Positions 9,362 through 18,492 of a DNA stretch of 64,000 bases are shown piece after piece; the first letter of the stretch is position 1; each line of letters opens with the position of its first letter. This DNA comes from G963668435 sp963668435 (lineage in GTDB: Bacteria > Latescibacterota > Latescibacteria > Latescibacterales > Latescibacteraceae): positions 1 through 64,000 of the forward strand of contig CAXXSC010000003.1 of NCBI GenBank assembly GCA_963668435.2. Reading direction: 5' to 3'. The notes beneath the pieces are model-generated. The model had not been told where the DNA came from and did not search any database. It worked only from the letters and a program-made list of their open reading frames with translations. Position numbers and translations under genes: made by a program.

Positions 9362-10444
9362 ATGAATGGATTTTCGAAAGCAGCTGTATTTCATTCTTCT
9401 GATATGCCGTTGCAGATAACGGAACTTCCGCTGCCGGACGCTATTGAAAATGGGGCCGTGCTGGTCCGGGTTCGATGTTCGACTATCTGCGGCTCCGATA
9501 TTCACACGATACGGGGCCGTCGCAGCGAACCCGCACCGCTTATCCTCGGTCACGAAATTGTGGGAGAGGTTGTCGAGACAGGCGGTCAGTTGCTTGATAT
9601 GAACGGCAGTGAACTGCGGCCCGGCGACCGGATTACCTGGAGTATCATGGCGAGTTGTGGTGATTGCTTTTTCTGCCGCCGCGGACTTGAGCAGAAATGT
9701 ATCGAGCTGAAAAAGTACGGTCATCGCTGTATCAACGATTTCCCGGGGATGACTGGCGGCTTTGCCGAGTATATCTATCTCTATCCGGGAACCGCTATCG
9801 TGAAAATACCGGCGGCCATCTCCGATACGGTTGCCGCACCGGTCAATTGCGCTCTCGCAACCGCTGTCCACTGTGTCGAGCAGGCAGTGAAAGAAGATGC
9901 CGGAAATGTCCTTGTGCTCGGCGCGGGACTACTCGGCCTCAATTGTACAGCTTATCTGAAATCATGCTCGAAGGCCCGGATCACTGTCACCGATGTAAAC
10001 CGGGACCGTCTTGAAACCGCTTTACATTTCGGGGCTGATGAAATACTCGATGTTGATTCTGATCCGGATCAGGCGCTGGGGCGGCTGATGGAGCTGTCAG
10101 GGTACGGATTCGATGCTGTTATCGAGGTTTCCGGCAGTCTCAACGCCTTGCTTCTCGGGCTCGATGCGGTGAGGACTGGCGGTGTCGTGCTCAGTGCGGG
10201 CCTTGTGACGCCCGGCAACGCATTTACTCTGGATCCCAATGTCCTCATCAGAAAATGCCTTACCCTGATCGGATCACATAATTATTCCCCCGATGCGCTC
10301 GGAAAAGCGGTCACGTTTCTCGAAAAAGCGGTCAACATGTATCCGTATCATGAAATTGTTGGCGGCGTTTTCCCGCTCGACGATATCAACAGGGCTGTCG
10401 AGGAGGCGGAATCAGGCACTCATCTAAGAATAGCCGTTATGTAG
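9362..10444 (+). CDS. Zinc-dependent alcohol dehydrogenase associated with phosphonate catabolism
   Basis: A medium-chain dehydrogenase of about 360 residues. Visible features are the catalytic-zinc Cys in CSTICGSDIH, the GHEIVGE motif, the four-Cys structural zinc lobe (SCGDCFFCRRGLEQKC) and a Rossmann fold with VLGAGLLGLNC near residue 190. It fits the equivalog described as phosphonate-catabolism-associated alcohol dehydrogenase (TIGR03366). It follows phnX by 20 bases. I chose the ATG at 9362 over an in-frame TTG at 9350 because the TTG sits almost on the weak AGGA site. Likely role, by inference: redox conversion of the acetaldehyde released by PhnX, or of a hydroxyalkyl phosphonate. Confidence 0.87.
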   Translation: MNGFSKAAVFHSSDMPLQITELPLPDAIENGAVLVRVRCSTICGSDIHTIRGRRSEPAPLILGHEIVGEVVETGGQLLDMNGSELRPGDRITWSIMASCGDCFFCRRGLEQKCIELKKYGHRCINDFPGMTGGFAEYIYLYPGTAIVKIPAAISDTVAAPVNCALATAVHCVEQAVKEDAGNVLVLGAGLLGLNCTAYLKSCSKARITVTDVNRDRLETALHFGADEILDVDSDPDQALGRLMELSGYGFDAVIEVSGSLNALLLGLDAVRTGGVVLSAGLVTPGNAFTLDPNVLIRKCLTLIGSHNYSPDALGKAVTFLEKAVNMYPYHEIVGGVFPLDDINRAVEEAESGTHLRIAVM

Positions 10445-10674
10445 CAGTTACGTAATAGAAAGAATGATGCAGCTTAAAAAGGAAATATGCCCGTAATCAG
10501 ATTCATTTTCTGTTGTATCATAAATGCCGGTTACCCCGTTCGTTAGAGGAGGTTTTTCCGCCAGTTTCAATTCATTGTATTGGCTAAAATGAGAAAAAGC
10601 GTGAAACGTATTCCCCATTTGTTATATTAAGTTGTAACAATAATTATTTAAACCAGTTTTGCGGGGGAATCTTA

Positions 10675-11412
10675 ATGAAACTGACAGTGCTGCTCTCTAT
10701 GCTTATGCTTGCTGTTTTTCCGGCACATGCAGACAATGCGATCGAAACCGAGACTGTTGCCACCTCGGAGGGCGATCTGATTATTCATTTCGTCGGTCAC
10801 GGCACACTCATGTTTACGTTCAAGGACATGACAATCCATATCGATCCCTGGAGCCGGGTGGCAGATTATTCCAAGCTTCCTGCGGGAGATCTTGTTCTGC
10901 TCACACATAACCATCTCGATCATCTCGATCCCAGTGCTCTTAAGCATGCGGTCGGCGACAATACGACCCTTATTTACACACAGCAGTGTGCCGATGAGTA
11001 TCCCGATGGTGTTGTCATGCGCAACGGTATGACTTGGGATGTGAAAGGGATTCATATCGAGGCGGTTCCCGCTTACTGCCTTATCCCTCGTGACGATCCC
11101 CGTTCGCAGCCTCATACCCAGGGCGAGTGCAACGGTTATATCCTCACATTCGGTGACAAGCGTGTCTATATTGTTTCGGAAACGGAGAACATTCCCGAGC
11201 TGAAAGAGGTCAAGGATATCGATATCGCGTTCATCGCCATGGATGCTATTTTCAATCTCACGCCTGAAGAGGCTGTGGGTGCGGTGAATGCGTTCCGCCC
11301 GAAAGTCATATACCCTTACCACTATGCCGATGCCGATCTTTCGCCGTTCATCAACGCGTTCAAGAACGATTCGGGTGTCGAGGTACGTGTAAAAGACATG
11401 CGTCTGCGCTGA
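10675..11412 (+). CDS. Exported metallo-beta-lactamase-fold hydrolase (UlaG-like)
   Basis: A 245-residue protein with a cleavable signal peptide (about 20 residues, ending near PAHA) and a metallo-beta-lactamase fold. The metal-binding motif is THNHLDHLDP, preceded by the FVGHGTLMF strand typical of the UlaG/Lactamase_B_3 branch. Later conserved positions are SETENIPE and YPYHYADA. It is probably periplasmic. The substrate cannot be deduced; lactonase or phosphodiesterase activity is common in the branch. A GGGGGAA site lies 7 bases before the ATG. It starts its own transcription unit 230 bases after the phosphonate operon and is followed by a TIGR04076 gene. Confidence 0.85.
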   Translation: MKLTVLLSMLMLAVFPAHADNAIETETVATSEGDLIIHFVGHGTLMFTFKDMTIHIDPWSRVADYSKLPAGDLVLLTHNHLDHLDPSALKHAVGDNTTLIYTQQCADEYPDGVVMRNGMTWDVKGIHIEAVPAYCLIPRDDPRSQPHTQGECNGYILTFGDKRVYIVSETENIPELKEVKDIDIAFIAMDAIFNLTPEEAVGAVNAFRPKVIYPYHYADADLSPFINAFKNDSGVEVRVKDMRLR

Positions 11413-11466
11413 GAAGCAGTATGATATATGATAAGCGTGTGAATTTCTGTCTCTATAAAACCGGAT

Positions 11467-11793
11467 ATGATTATGGGAACTGTCAGAATAACGGTTGTTA
11501 AAAAACTCGATATGCATGAAATATTCGCCGGGAGTGATCCCGGATGTTCCGCCTCGATTCCTCCGGTTTGTGACCGGTTTGAAGAGGGAGGGGTTTTTGA
11601 AACCGACATGGAGAGCGTTCCGGAAGGATTCTGTCCGTTCGCTTTTATCGATATTTCCCGGTATCTGTCCGGGCTCCGTTCAGGTGTCAATTATCCGTGG
11701 ATGAAAGAGGAGGGGACAGCGCTTGTCTGCTGTACTGACGGTTTTCGGCCTGTGATATTCCGCCTGGAAAGAATTGAGCAGGCAGACGGCTAA
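11467..11793 (+). CDS. TIGR04076 family protein
   Basis: A 108-residue protein matching the TIGR04076 family, whose function is unknown. Members share the N-terminal VRITVVKK strand, a Cys-containing loop (here SDPGCSASIPPVC), a C-x-F-A-x-D-I block (CPFAFIDI) and a WMKEEG..LVCCTDG segment near the end. The paired Cys suggest metal or Fe-S binding, which is inference. No signal or membrane segment is present. It lies 54 bases after the MBL-fold gene and ends just before a strong terminator, so it is probably cotranscribed with it. An alternative ATG two codons downstream is equally possible. Confidence 0.8.
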   Translation: MIMGTVRITVVKKLDMHEIFAGSDPGCSASIPPVCDRFEEGGVFETDMESVPEGFCPFAFIDISRYLSGLRSGVNYPWMKEEGTALVCCTDGFRPVIFRLERIEQADG

Positions 11794-11815
11794 AGTTTTC
11801 ATTTCAAAACGCTTG

Positions 11816-11849
11816 AACCGGCAGATTTCATTGTCTGCCGGTTTTTTTT
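11816..11849 (+). terminator. Rho-independent terminator after TIGR04076 gene
   Basis: A perfect 10-base-pair stem (AACCGGCAGA / TCTGCCGGTT) with an 8-base loop runs directly into eight T residues. It closes the 10.7-11.8 kb unit. Confidence 0.93.
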
Positions 11850-12194
11850 GTGCGCTGGTCAAGTTCATCATCACGCTTTTGTGCGATTTTCCGTGAATCA
11901 GTCTGATCGGCTCATTAACGAGTCACTTTTCTGATCGAAATATTTCCTTGATACTTGTTTCAGAATGAATATATCTAAGTCCCCTTCCTGTCGCTATGCG
12001 ACATCCTTCCCCCAGCGGGGGCAGGAGGAGCAGCGCCCCCGTTTATTTCAAAACAGGATGTGCCAGTTTCCCCATGGGGTACACTACACGCAGTTTAGAG
12101 CCATGTAAACGTGGGGACCTAATACTCTTGCACTTGAATCGGAGCGTATTCATCACATTTTTTACAGTATGATACGATACTTTTTCGGCCACCA
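11850..12194. repeat. Gene-free segment with clustered GC-rich palindromes
   Basis: No credible gene lies here. Around 11990-12045 several short inverted repeats are packed together: GTCGC-TAT-GCGAC, CCCCCAGCGGGGG, and GGGGGC...GCCCCC about 12 bases apart. The block is far more GC-rich than its AT-rich surroundings. It looks like a REP-like or MITE-like dispersed element, but only one copy is in the window, so that is a guess. Confidence 0.4.
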
Positions 12195-12233
12195 TAAAAA
12201 AAGAAGAGTATGCGCTCGAGCCGCATACTCTTC
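12195..12233 (-). terminator. Rho-independent terminator for the BsuPI-domain gene (minus strand)
   Basis: A 12-base-pair stem, GAAGAGTATGCG / CGCATACTCTTC, with a 7-base loop is followed on the minus strand by a run of seven T. It lies 30 bases after the stop of the gene at 12263-14629. Confidence 0.93.
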
Positions 12234-12262
12234 AGGGGGGTGCTGATACTGAGGCAGTGGAG

Positions 12263-14629
12263 CTATTTAATCAACAGCATCCTTTTCGATACTGTGTTGC
12301 TGCCGTGAACAAGGCGGTAGAAATAAATACCGCTGGAGTATTGTGAACCGTCGAAAACGAAACTGTGACTTCCTGCGCTCATGGGCATGTCAGCCAGAGT
12401 CGCGACCAGCTGACCGGCCATGTTGTAGACATCGAGTTTCGTATGGCCGGCATCGGGAATCGTGAAACGGATAGTCGTTGAGGGATTGAACGGGTTCGGC
12501 ATGTTCTGGCCGAGACTGAACGTTTCCGGTGTTTCGTCCTCAACCGATGTCGGAAAGGTTTCAAACAGTCCGAAGTAGCTGAAACCGTCTGTATTGGCCT
12601 CGGCATAGTTCATTTCGTTGTTGACTGTTGTTTCCAGCTTTTCCCAGCGGTTTTCGTTTTCGATCCAGTGCGCGATAACAAGCTCGCCGCCAATAGCGCT
12701 GTCACTGCTATCAAAGTAAATACGGACCGTGGCTTTTTTGAGATTGCTTGTAATGGACTCGCCCGCGTTAATATCGATCATCTTGATGAAATTGCTGTTT
12801 GTCAGCGCTGCGAGATGGTTTTCCCTGAGTTCAGAAATATTGATATAGTCCTCGACATCGTCGCTCAGATCGGCCCCGACCATCACCCTGACACCGTCAT
12901 TGACCTCGGCGGTGAACTGCTTGTCCTGCGATGATACAGTGATCTCTTTCGATGTGGTATCGCCTACGATAAGGGGGACTGACATTGCCATTTGGCCCAC
13001 TTCGACATCCTCATGCGAACATGAAACATAGTCAAGGGACGCGGAGAACGTGAATTCGCCGGTCCTGCCGTCCAGAATATCTTTGAGCTGCCATTTGAAG
13101 GATATCTGGGCACTGCTGTTCGGGACAAGCTCGGTCGGTGAGCTGACAGCGATTCTATTGTCCTGATCGAATATAATAACATCTTCACCGGCATCGTTTT
13201 TTTCTATTCCACCCTCGTTGTTGGATAACTCGACCGGCATGTCATGGAGTATTGTCTGGGGTTCGACCACATAGTCTGTATCAGTCCAGAAAACATTACC
13301 GTCTTTATCCGCAAGGGACCATGTCAGGATATGGTCACCCTCATATTCAAACGAGATATTCTCGCTGTCATAATTATAAAGATCGAAATAAGCATAGAGA
13401 TTATCGTTCTGACTGTAGGCCGCTTTGTTGCTGCCGAAAGTAATCCCGACCGGTCCGACTTTAGACTTGGTATAGTTGCGCGGGCCCTGGTAATATTCCT
13501 CTTTCATGTACGGATTGATGATTTTTTCAAGCTTGTTCATGTAGAAACTGCTTATGTAGGAATAGTACCCGGGGACATTCACTTCGAGGGTGTAGTTGCT
13601 GCCCAGTTCCACATCCTCGAAAACATATTTGCCCTCGCTGTCGGTGACCGCTGTGCGAGCTTCCTCGTCAGGGAGCGGTGCAAAATAGCGTATTCCGTCA
13701 TCCCATGTGTCTGAGAAGGAACGCAGGGTTACCGTTACATCCTCTGTGGGTAAAATGATATCGCTGTCGTGATCTAAAAGTCCTACAGTACCGTTCACTG
13801 TGCCGTAGACAGTGACATCCTGGATCATAAGCTGAGTACTTACCCACTGGTCAAAGCCATTGAGCGTAGCGGAAAACGTGTAATCGCCACCTTTGAGATA
13901 ATACTCTTCGTAAGTCCTGCCGTCCCAGGTGACCGTTTCTCCTGCCGGAATAAGCGTGTCAACATACTCAGGACGCTGCGAATCGACTAAATAGTTATAT
14001 TGGAGAAGAACACCATCAGTCGGATCGAGCTCCTTCATTTCCTTGCCGAAAATAGACCATGCCAACGGATGGGCCTTGTTGACCTGTATCGTAACATCTT
14101 CGTCCGTTTCGTTCGTTACCAGGAGTTCGAACGTGATAGGATCTCCGGGATTGTAGGAACGCTGAATGAGACCGACTTCCATTACAAGACCCTCGGGAAG
14201 CACCCGTCTCGCGGGCTGGATTGCCAGTTTTCGTTCATGCGTGATGCCATAGCCGACCAGTTCGACCTTGAGCTCGTAATATCCAGGCTCAATGGGCGTA
14301 TCGGGACTGTTGCATTCCAGTTTCCATGAATGAAGTTCGTTCGCCGCTATGGTCACTTCAGTAAGTGCCTGCGTGAACACATTGTTCTCAGAATAACGGT
14401 AGTCGCCGATTGTGAAATCGATTTGGAGCGAGGAATTGAAATTAAGCGTGATATCCTCGTTCGAGGTGTTGAAAACATCGACGCGGAACTCGATGTTCTC
14501 ACCAAACCTTACGGATTCGTTCATGTCCACCCGCATGGCAAGATTCTCTGAATCCGCACTCCAGGCAAACGGAACTGACAACACTAACAAAAGCAGCATG
14601 AGCAGGCATGATCTGATTGATTTCATCAT
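12263..14629 (-). CDS. Secreted BsuPI-domain protein with FlgD/T9SS-type C-terminal tail
   Basis: A 788-residue exported protein with an N-terminal signal peptide (about 25 residues). Three segments resemble the BsuPI beta-sandwich: about 27-145, 148-275 and 390-540. Between them (about 275-360) is a carboxypeptidase-regulatory-like domain around SEGKYVFEDVELGS. The last 80 residues start with QNMPNPFNPSTTI and end with a basic KRMLLIK, the pattern of FlgD-like/Por secretion C-terminal signals that direct type IX secretion in Bacteroidota and related phyla. The protein is probably displayed on the cell surface; enzymatic motifs are absent. It is a single-gene unit with its own terminator. A GGGAAA site precedes the start; a second ATG follows immediately. 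Confidence 0.8.
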   Translation of the reverse strand: MMKSIRSCLLMLLLLVLSVPFAWSADSENLAMRVDMNESVRFGENIEFRVDVFNTSNEDITLNFNSSLQIDFTIGDYRYSENNVFTQALTEVTIAANELHSWKLECNSPDTPIEPGYYELKVELVGYGITHERKLAIQPARRVLPEGLVMEVGLIQRSYNPGDPITFELLVTNETDEDVTIQVNKAHPLAWSIFGKEMKELDPTDGVLLQYNYLVDSQRPEYVDTLIPAGETVTWDGRTYEEYYLKGGDYTFSATLNGFDQWVSTQLMIQDVTVYGTVNGTVGLLDHDSDIILPTEDVTVTLRSFSDTWDDGIRYFAPLPDEEARTAVTDSEGKYVFEDVELGSNYTLEVNVPGYYSYISSFYMNKLEKIINPYMKEEYYQGPRNYTKSKVGPVGITFGSNKAAYSQNDNLYAYFDLYNYDSENISFEYEGDHILTWSLADKDGNVFWTDTDYVVEPQTILHDMPVELSNNEGGIEKNDAGEDVIIFDQDNRIAVSSPTELVPNSSAQISFKWQLKDILDGRTGEFTFSASLDYVSCSHEDVEVGQMAMSVPLIVGDTTSKEITVSSQDKQFTAEVNDGVRVMVGADLSDDVEDYINISELRENHLAALTNSNFIKMIDINAGESITSNLKKATVRIYFDSSDSAIGGELVIAHWIENENRWEKLETTVNNEMNYAEANTDGFSYFGLFETFPTSVEDETPETFSLGQNMPNPFNPSTTIRFTIPDAGHTKLDVYNMAGQLVATLADMPMSAGSHSFVFDGSQYSSGIYFYRLVHGSNTVSKRMLLIK

Positions 14630-15138
14630 GATTTCCCAACCTCACTATTAAAATAATATTCCCGGGCTAACAACACAACCCGTCGATCATCATCGTGCAT
14701 TTTTAAGTGAAAAGATCGTGCCAGATATTTTTGGAAGTGAATATTTTGCTGATTAATGTTTGTAAGGTGCTGCAATACAACATGATAAAAATATCCTGGA
14801 TTTTCATTGTCGCCTACGAAAATCCTGCTGTTTTTCGTTGATTGACTCCTGATTCATACCCTTTATCCCGCCTGTTCGACAATGAGACCGAATGCGACAA
14901 AATTGTCGAGCTGTGTAAGAGTATATAAAACATACGCATAACATGATTGCGCCTGTTTTGTTCGACGAAATTCACGAATTATTGTTCGTGGAGTTTGTCT
15001 TGTTTTTAAGCCGTATTCTTCTTTGTTTAATATTATCAATAAGATAGCTTGTTTTTGCGTTTTTTGGTACGGCTTTTTCATTATACAATGCTGTAACAGT
15101 CGAAGATTATATCATTTTTTTATTTGGAGGATGGGTTC
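14630..15138. other. Divergent AT-rich intergenic region (about 510 bases)
   Basis: This lies between two divergently transcribed secreted-protein genes and should hold both promoters. A -10-like TATACAAT is at 15082-15089. A small inverted repeat, CACGAA-N6-TTCGTG, is at 14973-14990. A 72-codon minus-strand reading frame (14863-15081) has no ribosome binding site or recognisable features and I do not call it a gene. Confidence 0.5.
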
Positions 15139-17607
15139 ATGAAGGTTGTGAAGTGTGTTCTTTCACTTATGATCATTGCCATAATTTGTTGTTTTGCCAC
15201 AGCGGCCGCCCGGGCCGATACCACGGACGTTGTTCCTGTTATCGTTGATCCGGTGAAGACCGATTTCGGGACTTACCAGCCTGAAAAAGTGGTTGTCACC
15301 CCCTCGGTGCCGCTTTACGGGATTGAGAGCGATCTCTCCAATGTCGGCAATGCTGACGATTTCGCTATTGAACCAGGCACGGAAAAGCTTCTGTCTGAAA
15401 ACGGGTTTGCGGCGACTGCCTCCGGCTATCGGCAGATATATGATATCTATCAGGAGAACACCGAAAATGGTGTGCCGTCTTTTGTAACCACAGACGCATG
15501 TCTGCATACCTATCATATTCTGTATGATTATGTGTTGAGAGTTGTTGAAAAAGAATATTTCATGGATGATCTCGCCAACCTTCTCACGGCGATGATATCC
15601 TCCATGGAGAATGAAATAGAGATGGCGACGGAACCAGTTGTGGTTGACGCGGCACTGGATGATCTGGCCTATTTATATGTTGCGCTGGGGCTCCTTGATC
15701 CTGAGGCAGAGATCGATGATCGTGTGAAGGCCGCTGTTGATGAAGAGATCGGGCTGGTGATGGATTTGAGCAACGGATATGTTCCGTCGCCTCTCTTTTA
15801 TTCCGAGGACTATCCTTTTGTTGAGGATTACAGTCAGTACAAACCGCGCGGGCATTACACGCGGTCGGAAGAATTCGAGCGCTATTTCCGCTCGATGATG
15901 TGGCTTGGCCGCATAACATTCAGTGTCACTCTGCCGGGCGCCAGTGAGGAAGGGCTTCGCCAGTCGGCGATCAGGGGCCTTCTAGTCTGCAAGGTGCTCG
16001 ATAATGCGAGGATTCTACTCGACGACAGTCCTGCGCGAAATGCCTGGACCCGTATTTATGAACCGACAGTCTTCTTTGTCGGCGAGGCGGATGACATTCT
16101 CCACACTCAGTTCATGCAGGTTGCGGCGGGTGTGTTCGGTAAGAGTTACACTATCCTGAGCCCTGACCTCTTTGCCGACGAGCAGAAAATCGATGATTTC
16201 ATCGAGGACGTGATCGCGGAGCTTCCCGATCCGAAAATCACGGTCAAGGCCGGCAAGGGCTACCGTTTCATGGGGCAGCGTTTCATTCCTGATTCCTATG
16301 TGCTCGACCAGATGGTTGAGGACTTTGTTCACGGCCGCCTCATGCCGCGCGGCCTTGATGTCATGGCTGCGCTTGGAAGTCAGCGGGCCTATGATATTGT
16401 CGACACTGTGTATGGCGATCCCTCGCTCTATGCCGATTATGATCCACAGCTCGCGAAAATGCGTCAGGAGCTGATGGAGCTTCCGGTCGAGACCTGGGCC
16501 TCGAATCTTTATTACAACTGGCTTTATTCGCTCACACCGCTTCTGACTGAAAAAGGCGAGGGCTATCCCCTGTTCATGCAGAATACGGCGTGGGCCGATA
16601 AAGCGCTCAATACCGCACTCGGATCATGGGCGGAACTCCGGCATGACACCATTCTCTATGCCAAGCAGAGCGAAACGTTCGAAAATTCGGCGCCGCACGC
16701 TCCCGGCCTGGTCAAGGGTTATGTGGAGCCTGAGCCAGATGTTTACGCCCGTCTTGCCGCACTTGCCGATTATACAGCAGATGGTCTTGCTGGACAGGGG
16801 CTGCTCGATGATATGTTCTCAAGCCGGCTTGCTGATTTCGCCGAGCTCATGCGCTCACTGAAATGGGTAGCTGTCCGCGAGTTAGAGAACAGTATACTGA
16901 GCGATGGGGATTATGCGCTAATATGTAATTTCGGTGTCAGCATTGCCGACCTGACCTCGTTCCCGCCGGAATTTGAGGAGCAGTACGAGAATGACGCCGA
17001 TGATTATATGGCAGTGATTGCCGATATCCACACGGATCCGAATTTCAATGAATGTCTCGAGGTTGGTGTCGGCCACCCGCTCACACTGTATGTCATTGCG
17101 CCGGTCAATGGTGTTCCCACCCTTACCTGCGGCGGTATGTTCTCGTATCACGAGTTTAAAAGGCCGCTGTCCAAGGGGCGTCTCACCGACGAGGAGTGGC
17201 AGGAGCTTCAGAGCAGCCCGGATGCGCAGGATATGCCGGAGTGGACAGGAAGTTTCCTTGACGGCAAGTCCTCAACCGGTGGTAAAGTATTCCATTCCCA
17301 CGGATTGGACCAGTTGGTGACCTCGGTAGAGGATGAAAAGCCCGAAGCCGCAATCATTCTTTCTGCTGCGCCGAATCCTTTCAATCCCGCGACAACGATA
17401 AGTTTCAGTATTGCCGAGGCAGGCCCGGTTCGAATAACAGTGCATAATCTCCAGGGACAGACAGTCGAGGTCGTTGTTGATGAAGCGTTGCCCGCGGGCC
17501 GTCACAGCTACACATGGCAGCCGGAAGGGCTGGGGTCAGGAGTCTACATCGTCCGGCTTTCCACGGGAGGAATGTCACGTAAGATGAAAATGCTCTTCCT
17601 GAAATAA
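15139..17607 (+). CDS. DUF3160 secreted protein with FlgD/T9SS-type C-terminal tail
   Basis: An exported protein of 822 residues. After a signal peptide (about 25 residues, to near AAARAD) a DUF3160 domain fills most of the chain; typical segments are VTTDACLHTYHILYDYV near residue 120 and GYRFMGQRFIPDS near residue 375. The end has the NPFNPATTISF...GVYIVRL pattern and a basic tail, again a FlgD-like/type IX sorting region. The function of DUF3160 is unknown. The start at 15139 is preferred over an in-frame TTG at 15124 because GGAGG (15126-15130) lies 8 bases before it. An imperfect terminator follows. It is transcribed away from the BsuPI-domain gene. Confidence 0.87.
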   Translation: MKVVKCVLSLMIIAIICCFATAAARADTTDVVPVIVDPVKTDFGTYQPEKVVVTPSVPLYGIESDLSNVGNADDFAIEPGTEKLLSENGFAATASGYRQIYDIYQENTENGVPSFVTTDACLHTYHILYDYVLRVVEKEYFMDDLANLLTAMISSMENEIEMATEPVVVDAALDDLAYLYVALGLLDPEAEIDDRVKAAVDEEIGLVMDLSNGYVPSPLFYSEDYPFVEDYSQYKPRGHYTRSEEFERYFRSMMWLGRITFSVTLPGASEEGLRQSAIRGLLVCKVLDNARILLDDSPARNAWTRIYEPTVFFVGEADDILHTQFMQVAAGVFGKSYTILSPDLFADEQKIDDFIEDVIAELPDPKITVKAGKGYRFMGQRFIPDSYVLDQMVEDFVHGRLMPRGLDVMAALGSQRAYDIVDTVYGDPSLYADYDPQLAKMRQELMELPVETWASNLYYNWLYSLTPLLTEKGEGYPLFMQNTAWADKALNTALGSWAELRHDTILYAKQSETFENSAPHAPGLVKGYVEPEPDVYARLAALADYTADGLAGQGLLDDMFSSRLADFAELMRSLKWVAVRELENSILSDGDYALICNFGVSIADLTSFPPEFEEQYENDADDYMAVIADIHTDPNFNECLEVGVGHPLTLYVIAPVNGVPTLTCGGMFSYHEFKRPLSKGRLTDEEWQELQSSPDAQDMPEWTGSFLDGKSSTGGKVFHSHGLDQLVTSVEDEKPEAAIILSAAPNPFNPATTISFSIAEAGPVRITVHNLQGQTVEVVVDEALPAGRHSYTWQPEGLGSGVYIVRLSTGGMSRKMKMLFLK

Positions 17608-17621
17608 TAATGGCAAATGGG

Positions 17622-17648
17622 AGCGGGTGTATCCAAAATACACCCGCT
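17622..17648 (+). terminator. Probable terminator after the DUF3160 gene
   Basis: The stem GCGGGTGTAT / ATACACCCGC (10 base pairs, loop CCAAA) begins 16 bases after the stop. The following T-tract is interrupted (TTCTGGTCGTTT), so termination may be partial. Confidence 0.65.
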
Positions 17649-17722
17649 TCTGGTCGTTTAGTATTGCTCTTTTCTATTATTCTTCTTTTATTAACGTTAA
17701 CAAAAAAAGAAGTGAGCCGCCT

Positions 17723-18478
17723 ATGAAACAAAAATGCAACATGAAGAAGTGCTCGAGATTTTCGGAGGCAATTACCGCGTCCTCCCGTACACTCTTCAGT
17801 TTCGCCATTGCCGCAGTATTGCTTCCAGCTGTCTGCCTGCCCATGAATGCTCATGCCCAGGACTCGAAGCTGGCGATACCTGTCTACCAGGATGCTGACG
17901 GCGACGGTCTCAATGATCGTTTCCGCGATGCGAACGGCGATGGTGTGAACGATGTCACCGGAACGGCATATCCGCATAATTTCCCATTTGCCGATGTCGA
18001 TGGCGATGGTGTCAATGACATTTTCCGTGATGCGAACGGCGATGGTGTCAATGACTACCTTCTGGAGGGTGGCGGTGCAGACTTTCCCCTGCTCGATTTC
18101 GATGGGGATGGTGTCAACGATGTGCCCGGAGCAGCGGCCGCATCACCGGTGAGGCAGCGTTTTGTCGATGAGAATGGCGACGGGATCGATGACAGAGTGG
18201 CACGTGAGCGTTTGCGGAAGCTCCGCATTCGTTCCTTTGTCGACAGGGATGGCGACGGGATAGACGATCGTGAGGCAATGGGGCCGGTGAGACGGATGTT
18301 TGAGCGCTTTTTCAGCGAGGACGAAGGATATGTCTCGGATGTGATCGATGACGACGGTATCGATCAGTCTTTCGAGAGAGAGGACCCGTCTTCTGACGAG
18401 TTCATCGATTCGAATGACGATGGCATCCAGGACGGCCGTAATCTCAACCAACGGCTTCCGGAGTCTATCGATCCCTGA
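17723..18478 (+). CDS. Secreted calcium-repeat (DxDGDGxND) protein
   Basis: A 251-residue protein with a signal peptide (to about residue 50, after NAHAQ) followed by at least eight acidic repeats of the form D-x-D/N-G-D-G-x-N/D-D, for example DADGDGLND, DANGDGVND, DVDGDGVND and DRDGDGIDD. These match thrombospondin-type-3/EF-like calcium loops, so calcium binding in the periplasm or outside is expected. The repeats occupy nearly the whole mature chain; no other domain is visible. An upstream in-frame Met at 17627 overlaps the preceding terminator hairpin, so I prefer 17723. The barrel-like gene follows after 14 bases, which suggests a joint function. Confidence 0.78.
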   Translation: MKQKCNMKKCSRFSEAITASSRTLFSFAIAAVLLPAVCLPMNAHAQDSKLAIPVYQDADGDGLNDRFRDANGDGVNDVTGTAYPHNFPFADVDGDGVNDIFRDANGDGVNDYLLEGGGADFPLLDFDGDGVNDVPGAAAASPVRQRFVDENGDGIDDRVARERLRKLRIRSFVDRDGDGIDDREAMGPVRRMFERFFSEDEGYVSDVIDDDGIDQSFEREDPSSDEFIDSNDDGIQDGRNLNQRLPESIDP

Positions 18479-18492
18479 AAGACCGTAGTACT

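Noticed and set aside
12145..12185. A second plus-strand terminator near 12165-12180 (AGTAT...ATACTTTTT)
   Set aside because: The stem is only five A/T-rich pairs and no plus-strand gene ends nearby.
14863..15081. A 72-codon minus-strand frame in the 14.6-15.1 kb gap
   Set aside because: No ribosome binding site, no motif, AT-rich composition, and the location is a promoter region.
17872..18470. A DNA tandem repeat or CRISPR-like array in the calcium-repeat gene
   Set aside because: The periodicity comes from repeated protein loops. Spacing varies and the frame is open throughout.
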